The notes under the pieces are model-generated. The model was not told the DNA's origin. It did not search any database and saw only the letters and a program-made list of their open reading frames with translations. From contig JARIET010000140.1 of assembly GCA_031127185.1 (NCBI GenBank), positions 1-7,456 on the forward strand: a DNA stretch of 7,456 bases, in the 5' to 3' direction. Shown in pieces: positions 1-6,098 of the stretch (positions within the stretch are counted from its first letter, which is position 1; every line of letters starts with the position of its first letter). The position numbers were made by a program, and so were the translations under genes. Origin of the DNA: Gemmatimonadota bacterium. Its GTDB lineage: Bacteria; Gemmatimonadota; Gemmatimonadetes; Gemmatimonadales; Gemmatimonadaceae.

Positions 1-180
1 GACCTGCGATATCTCTGGGCCCATCTGCCCACCCAACGCCACCCTTCCAGCGTCCGTGATGTCGAGCGCGACATGCGAGCCCACCGGAAGTTGCGTGCCT
101 TGCGAAAGTTGCAGCGTGTAGCAGCCGGCAGAACCCATAACAACGGACACCCAAGCAGCCACGTTGGTGATGCATCGCAT
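1..180 (-). CDS. Small putative lipoprotein, 5' part only (runs off the left edge)
   Basis: An open frame starts with ATG at 180-178 and stays open for 60 codons to base 1, so only the N-terminus is present. The start reads M-R-C-I-T-N, followed by a hydrophobic stretch (about residues 4-15) and the sequence GSAGCYT, where Cys20 would be the lipidated residue; this looks like a short lipoprotein signal peptide, although position -3 is Ser rather than the usual Leu. The mature part contains VGSHVALDITDAGRVALGGQ (residues 33-52), a beta-rich, soluble-looking stretch. It begins 19 bp after the susD stop on the same strand, so it is probably the third gene of the susCD operon. I recall small Cys-Tyr-starting lipoproteins near SusCD pairs in Gemmatimonadota, but cannot name a family. 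No clear Shine-Dalgarno sequence is visible; the start codon lies inside a strong inverted repeat. Function unknown. The frame and context make it likely to be real; the exact start is less sure. Confidence 0.68.
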   Translation of the reverse strand, partial: MRCITNVAAWVSVVMGSAGCYTLQLSQGTQLPVGSHVALDITDAGRVALGGQMGPEISQV

Positions 181-192
181 CGCCAACGTGGC
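158..192. repeat. Near-perfect 16-bp inverted repeat over the start codon of the left-edge lipoprotein gene
   Basis: Arms 158-173 (GCCACGTTGGTGATGC) and 177-192 (GCATCGCCAACGTGGC) are separated by only 3 bases (ATC). Fifteen of 16 pairs are Watson-Crick; the odd pair, 168/182, is a G.U wobble in plus-strand RNA and a C.A mismatch in minus-strand RNA. In the minus-strand transcript the ATG at 180-178 and the bases where a ribosome-binding site would sit are all within the stem. No T-run follows on either strand, so a simple intrinsic terminator is unlikely. It may limit or couple translation of the lipoprotein gene, act as an mRNA processing or stability element after susCD, or be a protein-binding dyad. 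Confidence 0.8.
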
Positions 193-199
193 GCCGGTC

Positions 200-1894
200 C
201 TACCACCCATACACACTCTTGGTTGCCTGGAACGAGTTCGGCGCGTTCCCGGCTCCCGTACCCGCACCGTAGATCGCCGACGTGGGAACCCCGCGAGCCT
301 GCAGCTCACCAAACGGCACGGCCCAGAAGGTCGGCGTTTCCTGCGGCAGGTCGCCCCAGCCGCGGCTGTCAAGGTACCACGCGCTGAAGTTCGTGTAGGC
401 GGTTTCGATTCGCTTCTCGTACTTGAGCGCCTCCCAGAGGTTGCCACAGGCGATAACCGTGAACGGCGCCACAGGAACCTTGGGCACACAGTCGGAACCG
501 CCAGGTACTGGGGACGTCGCGTCGAAGGCCGTAATGGCCGGCAGTCCGTTCTTAGTGCGCGTGATATTCACGAGCGCCGCGGCCGCCGCGAAGTTGTTGG
601 CGCGATACAGTCCCTCGGCCTGCAGCATGTCCATCTCGGCCTTCACCATGAATGGCGTGTTGCCGTTCCGCGCCGAGCCACCGTCGCCTGACACGCGCCA
701 CGAGTGGAATCGCACGAAGTCGTAGTTGCTGTACGCCCAGCCGCTGCCGGCAAACTGGTCGCCGCCTGACGGCCGGTTCACGAAGTACCGCTTGCAGGCC
801 GTGGCAGCGGCCTGACACGACTGGATGTTGAAATCTGCGTTCTGGGCCGCGCGCGTGGCGCCCTGAGGGAACCTCAAATCTGGCGTCACCATCCGGAAGC
901 CGTTGTTTCCTGCACCGCGGTCACCGAGCGGCGTCGCAATCCAGGCCGCGTAGCTACCCGAGACGTCCGCCATGCCAATGAAGAACGGCGGCATCTGGTG
1001 CCACAGACCGTACGTGTCATACTGAGCGCGCCACGTATAGTCAGGTCCGACCGTTGTGCTGGTAGTGACCAGGTGATCGGCGGTGATGCCGTTCTGGGCG
1101 TCGGCAATAACCGAGGTCCAGTCCACGGCTGCCCGTTCCGCCGCACTTCGCGCTACGTTTGCGCGAATTCGCGCCCGATAGCTGCGCACCAACGCGATGA
1201 AGTTGGTTGTTGACCAGGTTGTCGGAGACGGCAGCCATGCGCTGGGAATCGGAAACCCATCGCCCGCCGTCACACCTGGCTTGCTCGCCTCGGCAATCGA
1301 GCGAGTGAGCGCCGCGATCGCTGAATCGGCCAGTTCCTTGTAGCCAACGAACGCAGGAGCTTCTTCGGGACTCGTCTTGGAATTGACCACTGCGCCCGAG
1401 TCATAAACCAGCGCCACGTAGCCAAGCGAAAGCCCATTGAGGAACTCGGCCCACGCACGCGCACGGGCGTCGCGCGCGGTCGATCCGAGTGTCAAGCCTG
1501 CTTCCATCCGCGCCAAAAATGTGGACGCTACCCGATTCACTTCTCCCGAGATGGAGAACAGGCGCGACTGCTCGCCTGCGCAGGTGTTACCTGGCGTGTT
1601 GAAGTTCGTTGCGCCGGAAAACGGCACATGCACGTTCTGGCAGTTATTCGCCAAGCTCGAGTAGTTCTGCAGCGAGAGATTATTCGCCATCCCCTCGACT
1701 GTGCCGAGCGCACCATATACGCCGCTTGACCACCGCTTGTAGTATGTGGAGACCAGCGCCTCGGCGTCGTTTGGCGTGCCTAGCACACGATTCGATTCGC
1801 CCGAGTTCGGATTGACAACCGTGAGCTGCTTCTCGCACGCCGTCAAGGAAAAGACGGCGGCGAGAGCAAATCCTGAAAAGATCTTGCGATTCAT
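200..1894 (-). CDS. SusD/RagB-like outer-membrane lipoprotein (nutrient-binding partner of SusC)
   Basis: 564 residues. SusD proteins are surface-exposed lipoproteins that form a lid over the SusC barrel and capture glycans or peptides. Seen here: Arg3/Lys4, then a hydrophobic stretch and lipobox LTAC, giving lipidated Cys20. Family hallmarks lie in the C-terminal half: a TPR-like stretch with MVKAEMDMLQAEGLYRANN (416-434) and LVNITRTKNGLPA (441-453), then LWEALKYEKRIETAY (486-500), an aromatic run around 503-513 ending in the GWGDLP block, and FWAVPFGELQARG (523-535), matching the usual SusD tail order. Besides Cys20 there are six cysteines in three close pairs: 85/105, 360/367 and 469/483. 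The ATG has AGGAG at 1910-1906, 11 nt upstream, with a run of eight C (mRNA sense) in the spacer. It follows susC by 14 bp. The substrate cannot be told from sequence; no degradative enzyme is in view. Length is normal for the family and no frame damage is seen. Confidence 0.93.
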   Translation of the reverse strand: MNRKIFSGFALAAVFSLTACEKQLTVVNPNSGESNRVLGTPNDAEALVSTYYKRWSSGVYGALGTVEGMANNLSLQNYSSLANNCQNVHVPFSGATNFNTPGNTCAGEQSRLFSISGEVNRVASTFLARMEAGLTLGSTARDARARAWAEFLNGLSLGYVALVYDSGAVVNSKTSPEEAPAFVGYKELADSAIAALTRSIAEASKPGVTAGDGFPIPSAWLPSPTTWSTTNFIALVRSYRARIRANVARSAAERAAVDWTSVIADAQNGITADHLVTTSTTVGPDYTWRAQYDTYGLWHQMPPFFIGMADVSGSYAAWIATPLGDRGAGNNGFRMVTPDLRFPQGATRAAQNADFNIQSCQAAATACKRYFVNRPSGGDQFAGSGWAYSNYDFVRFHSWRVSGDGGSARNGNTPFMVKAEMDMLQAEGLYRANNFAAAAALVNITRTKNGLPAITAFDATSPVPGGSDCVPKVPVAPFTVIACGNLWEALKYEKRIETAYTNFSAWYLDSRGWGDLPQETPTFWAVPFGELQARGVPTSAIYGAGTGAGNAPNSFQATKSVYGW

Positions 1895-1905
1895 GGCGGG
1901 GGGGG

Positions 1906-1910
1906 CTCCT
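1906..1910 (-). promoter_or_regulatory. Ribosome-binding site of susD, overlapping the susC stop
   Basis: In mRNA sense the sequence is TAGGAG, so the susC stop codon TAG (1911-1909) shares bases with AGGAG (1910-1906). The spacer to ATG is 11 nt, longer than usual, and is mostly a run of eight C at 1905-1898. The overlap of stop and ribosome-binding site suggests that susD translation is coupled to susC. Confidence 0.7.
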
Positions 1911-4900
1911 AGAACCGCGTGGTGAACGAGAGCGTGAACGTGCGCAGCGTCGGATAGCCCGACTGGTCGACCTGATTGATCAGGCCCGAACCCGTCTGAC
2001 CACCACCGGCACCGATTTCCACATCATATCCCGTGTAGTTCGTGATCGTCAGCATGTTGCGACCGACCAAACCAAACGTCCAGTCACCCACGCCGGCAAT
2101 CGGGCCAAGCTTGTACGACAGGCTGACTTCGCGAAGCTTGGCGTACGAGCCGTTCTCCACGTTGTAGCTGTTCTGCGTGTTGATGTAGTCGTAGAACCCG
2201 CCCGTGCCAACGCCTTCCGGCGGTCCGACGCGCCAGACATAGCCAACCGGCTGCGCCGTCTCCACGTTGTACAACTTCTGGTCAAATGAGCCACCGTTGA
2301 AGTCAAACAGGCCGTGGCCTTCCGGCTGGTTGTAGATCTCGTGACCGAACGTGCCATCCAGCAGACCGTACACGGTGAGCCGCTTGTAGGTCAGTGTGGT
2401 GCTGTAGCTCAGGCGGAAGTCAGGCAGGGTCTTGCCCAGGATGTGCAGGTTGCCGAGCCGCTCGCCCTTCTCACCGCGCAGCGGGCGATCGATGATCGGG
2501 TGGCCCCAGTGGAGCGCGTAGTTCCACGGGGAATCCGCTGCCGGGAGCTTCGACTGCCAGAGGTTCTTCTTGATGCCATCGGCCGGCGTGTTCCCGGCGC
2601 CGACCCAGACGATGTAGCCTTGATGATTCGTCTGGAAGTCTTTCCCAGGGCCGCACATCGCTTGCACGGACGCAGCCAATTCACCACAGCTCTTGTAGAA
2701 CTTCCGGCCCCAGATGTTGCTGTACCGGTTTTGCGGCACGCCGTCCACCTTGTCGGTGTTTGCCGTCATCAGGAACAGCCCGGTACGGTACTCCGGAATG
2801 TTGAGTTCAGTGATGTAGGTGGTGGTGCGGTCAAACGACGCCCGCATGTTCCACTGGAAGTCGCGCCGCGACATCACGGGCAAGCTGGCGGCCACTTCCC
2901 ACGTCTTGTTCTGCAGCGACCCGGCATTCTTCCACTGCGTCGTGAATCCCAGCGCCGACGGCGTCGGCGCATTGAGGATCTGGTCACGCGTCACCGAGTT
3001 CGCGTGCGTGACTTCAACACCAACGCGGTCAAACAGCGTGAAATCCACACCGGCTTCCACTTCCGTCGTAGTCTCCGGCGTCAGCTGCGAGTTGCCGGCC
3101 TGACCGAGCGAGCAACCGCTGGCGTTGCACGAGTACGTCTCATACTGGGCGTTAAAGCTCGGCGTATTGCCAGCCGTTCCGCGCGAAATGCGGAACCGGG
3201 CATCGGTGACCTTCGGCACATTCCAGAAACTCTCTTCCGACATACGCCACACCGCCGAGAGGCGACCAAACGGTGCCCACCGATTGCCGGCGCCGAAGAG
3301 CGAGCTGCCATCGTAGCGGAACGTGCCGTCAAGGATGTACTTGCCCTTGTAGTCAACGTTCGCGCCGGTCACGACACCCATGTTCTTGATCGTCGAACTG
3401 CTGGATGACGTGGAGAAGTTCGTGCTGGTGTTGCTCAGCGTGAAGACATCTTTCACGACGTACTGTTGGCCGGTGCTGGAATTCGAGCGGACCAGGTTTT
3501 CGTCGTACAGGGCCTTGATGTTGAGCTTGGCGTTCAGGTCCGCGTTGATCTGCTTGCGCACCGTCGCTGCAACGCTGGCGTTCAGCGCATAGTCATAACG
3601 GTCGCTGATGGTTTCGTTGCCGTTGTTGGCGGCGGTCGACGCCGTCTGCGTCCGGTACCCCTTGAAGTTGATCGTTTCGTTCGACCGATCGCGCGAGTCG
3701 TAGCCGACGTTTGCCTCAAAGTTGATCCATTCCGCCGGGAAGTATGTCGACGTTGCGCTGGCAACGATGCGCTTGGACCGGCCGGGCTCCAACGAGTTTT
3801 CGGAGTCGTAGAGCGGCGAACCTGCACCGTTGCCCGAACCGCGGATGCCGGGGCCACCGCCGCGGACGAGCCGACGGCCCAGCGTGTCGCGCACCAGATA
3901 GTCTACACCAGCCGGCGCACCACGCAGCAGGCCGCCAAAGTTGATGGTGTGATTGTCCGTGCGCCCTTCGTCGATCATGGTGCTGACCGAGAACAGCAGG
4001 TCGCGTCGCGCTTCATAGTCGAGGTTCACCCGGGCGCGCATCTGCTGCTGACCCGTCAACTGTTTGATCGCGCCGGCATCGTCCGTGTAGCCCATGCTCA
4101 CGAAGTAGCGCGTGCTTCCCGAGCGACCCGTGGCATCCACCGACAACAGCTTTTGGGCATTGCGCGTGGAAATCTGTGCGAACGGCACATAGTACTGACC
4201 CGGCCAGATCTGCGCCTGGTACACGTTCAGCAACTCAGCCTGACCCGGCGCGTTGTACTGGAACGTCTGCGGCGTGCGGGTCGTGTCCGCGTTCACGTTG
4301 TTGATGCGCAGGATCTCTGCCATGAAGTTCATGGTCCGCGAGCACCCGGACAGCACGCCAGTGCCCTGTACGCAGAACCGTGTGCCCGTCTCGTCGAGCT
4401 GCAGGTGGTGATTGGTCGGCTGGCCGTACTCAAGGCTGTTCAAGTCGCTGAAGCCGTATTCGCTGCGAACATTGAACCGCACGCCGTCCTGCGAACCGCC
4501 GCGCTTGGTCTTGATGATCATGACACCGTTGGCAGCGGATGCGCCGTACAGTGAGGCACCGGCGGCGCCCTTCACGACTTCCACCGACTCGATATCCAGA
4601 CCGCCGATTTCGTTCAGTGCGCCGACCCGCATGATGACGCCATCCACGATGATCAGCGGGCTCTGCGCGCGGCCGGTCGCGTTGATCGACGTCGGGCCAC
4701 GCATCATGATTTCCGGGCTGTCGCCGGGCTGGCCACCAGTCGCCGCGATACGCATGCCGGGGACCTTGCCCTGTAGCGCCGACACCGGGTTCGGTGACGG
4801 CACAGGCACATCTTCCGTGGTCAGGCGGCCGATCGCAAACGGTACCTTCGCGCGCTCGGTGCCTTCAATCGACCCGGTGACGACGACTTCCGAGAGGCGG

Positions 4901-5241
4901 TTCACGTCGAGTTTGAGCACAAAATCGTGCTCGGTGCGCCCGGCGGCCACTCGCACGGAGAAGGCGTCCGGCCGATACCCAATGGCGCGGACGCGAACGT
5001 TTGCCATCTGGCCCGTGACGCGGGCCGCCGCGATGGTCAGCGAGTACACGCCCTGCGAGTTGGTCTGGACACCAATCGACATCTCGGTGATATAGACCGT
5101 GGCCGCCTCCAGCGGCTGCCCAGCCTCAGACGTGATCTTGCCGGTAATGATCGCTGCACCTTGCGCCTGCGCCGCCAGTGGAACCGCCAACATCGTGAGA
5201 ACGGCGGTGAGCCATCGGGACAGTCGGTTGCCCTGTTGCAT
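1909..5241 (-). CDS. SusC/RagA-family TonB-linked outer membrane transporter
   Basis: 1110 residues from the preferred ATG at 5241. SusC proteins are 22-strand TonB-dependent barrels that import the ligand held by SusD. Domains seen: signal peptide (1 to about 27, ending PLAAQAQ); a carboxypeptidase-D-like regulatory domain (about 30-110, ITGKITSEAGQPLEAATVYI); a TonB-box-like SEVVVTG (117-123); a plug with PVSALQGKVPGMRI (152-165), SPLIIVDGV and SVEVVKGAAGASLYGASAANG (219-239), ending in IIKTKRGG; and a barrel finishing LRTFTLSFTTRF with the terminal Phe typical of BamA-inserted proteins. No extra N-terminal STN domain is present, so there is no sign of anti-sigma signalling. Six cysteines form three local pairs (290/300, 705/710, 852/863), probably in extracellular loops. 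A TTG 13 codons further up (5280) also opens the frame, but the ATG has AGAGGG (5253-5248) at a 6-nt spacing and starts directly at the signal peptide. First gene of the susCD operon. Confidence 0.95.
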   Translation of the reverse strand: MQQGNRLSRWLTAVLTMLAVPLAAQAQGAAIITGKITSEAGQPLEAATVYITEMSIGVQTNSQGVYSLTIAAARVTGQMANVRVRAIGYRPDAFSVRVAAGRTEHDFVLKLDVNRLSEVVVTGSIEGTERAKVPFAIGRLTTEDVPVPSPNPVSALQGKVPGMRIAATGGQPGDSPEIMMRGPTSINATGRAQSPLIIVDGVIMRVGALNEIGGLDIESVEVVKGAAGASLYGASAANGVMIIKTKRGGSQDGVRFNVRSEYGFSDLNSLEYGQPTNHHLQLDETGTRFCVQGTGVLSGCSRTMNFMAEILRINNVNADTTRTPQTFQYNAPGQAELLNVYQAQIWPGQYYVPFAQISTRNAQKLLSVDATGRSGSTRYFVSMGYTDDAGAIKQLTGQQQMRARVNLDYEARRDLLFSVSTMIDEGRTDNHTINFGGLLRGAPAGVDYLVRDTLGRRLVRGGGPGIRGSGNGAGSPLYDSENSLEPGRSKRIVASATSTYFPAEWINFEANVGYDSRDRSNETINFKGYRTQTASTAANNGNETISDRYDYALNASVAATVRKQINADLNAKLNIKALYDENLVRSNSSTGQQYVVKDVFTLSNTSTNFSTSSSSSTIKNMGVVTGANVDYKGKYILDGTFRYDGSSLFGAGNRWAPFGRLSAVWRMSEESFWNVPKVTDARFRISRGTAGNTPSFNAQYETYSCNASGCSLGQAGNSQLTPETTTEVEAGVDFTLFDRVGVEVTHANSVTRDQILNAPTPSALGFTTQWKNAGSLQNKTWEVAASLPVMSRRDFQWNMRASFDRTTTYITELNIPEYRTGLFLMTANTDKVDGVPQNRYSNIWGRKFYKSCGELAASVQAMCGPGKDFQTNHQGYIVWVGAGNTPADGIKKNLWQSKLPAADSPWNYALHWGHPIIDRPLRGEKGERLGNLHILGKTLPDFRLSYSTTLTYKRLTVYGLLDGTFGHEIYNQPEGHGLFDFNGGSFDQKLYNVETAQPVGYVWRVGPPEGVGTGGFYDYINTQNSYNVENGSYAKLREVSLSYKLGPIAGVGDWTFGLVGRNMLTITNYTGYDVEIGAGGGQTGSGLINQVDQSGYPTLRTFTLSFTTRF

Positions 5242-5247
5242 CGCGGA

Positions 5248-5253
5248 CCCTCT
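5248..5253 (-). promoter_or_regulatory. Ribosome-binding site deciding the susC start
   Basis: AGAGGG in mRNA sense, followed by the 6-nt spacer TCCGCG and ATG at 5241-5239. This favours the ATG over the in-frame TTG at 5280, which would put 13 extra residues (HESPHSFSRGSA-like, not hydrophobic) in front of a normal signal peptide. Confidence 0.7.
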
Positions 5254-5344
5254 ACTGAAAGAGTGGGGAGACTCGTGCAAAATCCAAATTGGGCGCCAGC
5301 CGGATCCCCGGCTTGCGTCCCACTAGCCCTGCAATACCACCTTG

Positions 5345-5362
5345 TTGTGCATTCCGTCACAA
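5345..5362. promoter_or_regulatory. CRP/FNR-like palindromic operator candidate
   Basis: The sequence TTGTGCATTCCGTCACAA is a dyad with arms TTGTG and CACAA. Read as TGTGC-N6-TCACA it matches 9 of 10 positions of the E. coli CRP core TGTGA-N6-TCACA. Its centre is about 112 bp upstream of the susC start and about 89 bp upstream of the dsbA-like start, a position from which either could be controlled. That a CRP/FNR-type regulator binds here is inference; the local regulator's consensus is unknown. Confidence 0.4.
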
Positions 5363-5441
5363 ACGCGCAACGGAGACAGTAGCATTTCGGCCCGCGATTG
5401 CGCAAGTCTTCGGCAGGTCACGGCCCTACATTCCCAATCAT

Positions 5442-6098
5442 ATGCCAATAACCCAGGCAGCACTGGCACTCGTTGCCATCGTCGGGGTCACGAGCCCCGA
5501 TCGGCCCGCAAGCACCGCCACTGGTCCGCAATCCAGCACCCCGGACGCCGTCCAGACAGCGGCGGACCTTGGCCGCATTCTGGGGTCTGACAAGGCGAAG
5601 GTCTGGCTGCTGATCGCCAGCGATTTCCAGTGTCCGTTCTGCCGCCAATGGCACTCCGATACCTGGGAGCAGATTCGCGCAGAGTACGTCAGCACCGGGA
5701 AAATCCGGGTCGCCTACGTGCACCTTCCCCTGGGCCAACATCCCAACGCACGCCCAACCGCGATTGCGTCGATGTGTGCCTCAGCCCAGGGCAAGTTCTG
5801 GCCAATGGCTGACCGCATCTTCAGGACGCAGGACCAGTGGAAAGACCTCGCCGACCCCTGGCCGCTGCTCGAGTCGCTGGGTCGCGCCGTGGGCGTGGAC
5901 GCAGCGAAGTTCCGGGCTTGTCGCGCCCACCCGGGAATCGGCGCGCTCGTGGAGGGCGACCGTGTGCGTATGGGCCGCGCCGGTGCGGCCTCGACACCGA
6001 CGTTTTTCATCGGCGCACGGCGGCTCGAGGGCGCGTTGCCGATGGCCGAGTTCCGGCGGGTGATCGACGCAGAACTCGCCGCGAGCGGCGGCCGCTGA
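5442..6098 (+). CDS. DsbA-like thiol:disulfide oxidoreductase (thioredoxin fold, CPFC active site)
   Basis: 218 residues from ATG 5442. DsbA-family proteins act in the periplasm, donating disulfides to secreted proteins (or, in some relatives, reducing or isomerising them). Seen: a hydrophobic N-terminus (about 3-16) as export signal or anchor; a thioredoxin core starting VWLLIASDFQCPFC with the active site Cys64-Pro-Phe-Cys67; a helical insert with MCASAQGKFWPMADRIF (111-127); and the cis-proline loop ASTPTFFIGARRLEGA (183-198, Pro186). Cys112 and Cys160 are a second pair at places where BdbD-like DsbA relatives also have cysteines. The N-terminus has no Lys/Arg before the hydrophobic run, which is odd for a signal peptide. 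A TTG at 5289 would add 51 unrelated-looking residues and is disfavoured. No strong ribosome-binding site precedes ATG 5442. The stop TGA overlaps the probable waaA start. It is divergent from susCD, whose products have paired cysteines. Confidence 0.9.
   Translation: MPITQAALALVAIVGVTSPDRPASTATGPQSSTPDAVQTAADLGRILGSDKAKVWLLIASDFQCPFCRQWHSDTWEQIRAEYVSTGKIRVAYVHLPLGQHPNARPTAIASMCASAQGKFWPMADRIFRTQDQWKDLADPWPLLESLGRAVGVDAAKFRACRAHPGIGALVEGDRVRMGRAGAASTPTFFIGARRLEGALPMAEFRRVIDAELAASGGR

Larger units (their letters stand above)
5242..5441. other. Divergent intergenic region between susC (left) and dsbA-like (right)
   Basis: A 200-bp stretch with no convincing gene; it must carry the promoters of both outward operons. 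Visible elements are the susC ribosome-binding site, a small 6-bp stem at 5298-5313 (AGCCGG/CCGGCT), a CRP/FNR-like dyad at 5345-5362, and TACATT at 5427-5432, a possible -10 element 9 bp before the dsbA-like ATG. No matching -35 box is at the right distance, so promoter positions remain unresolved. For susC I see only weak candidates such as TATTGC (5336-5331, minus strand). Confidence 0.6.

Noticed and set aside
164..691. Plus-strand frame of 175 codons over the susD 3' end
   Set aside because: Opposite the conserved SusD C-terminal motifs, Arg-rich, no plausible product.
2952..2970. 8-bp stem with 3-nt loop (GCGCCGAC / GTCGGCGC) inside susC
   Set aside because: Short, within coding sequence, and reasonable by chance in GC-rich DNA; no further evidence of function.
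2314..3408. Long plus-strand frame of 364 codons
   Set aside because: Antisense to susC; its Arg/Val-rich composition without motifs is the usual shadow of a GC-rich gene, and the susC frame is clearly the real one.
3466..4554. Long plus-strand frame of 362 codons
   Set aside because: Also antisense to the susC plug and barrel; low-complexity Arg/Val/Ala composition with no recognisable fold or ribosome-binding site.
4412..5095. Plus-strand frame of 227 codons
   Set aside because: Antisense to the conserved SusC plug and regulatory domain, Pro/Arg/Thr-rich, no domain recognised.
5298..5313. Small inverted repeat AGCCGG-ATCC-CCGGCT as a possible terminator or switch
   Set aside because: Only 6 bp of stem in GC-rich DNA with no T-run; this is expected by chance.
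5289..5441. Extended N-terminus for the DsbA-like protein from TTG 5289
   Set aside because: Adds a Pro/Arg-rich segment that does not resemble a leader and would fill most of the only promoter region; ATG 5442 directly precedes the hydrophobic N-terminus.
5837..6094. Upstream part of the open frame continuous with waaA
   Set aside because: It overlaps the conserved DsbA-like cis-proline region in another frame and encodes Arg/Gly-rich sequence unlike any WaaA N-terminus.
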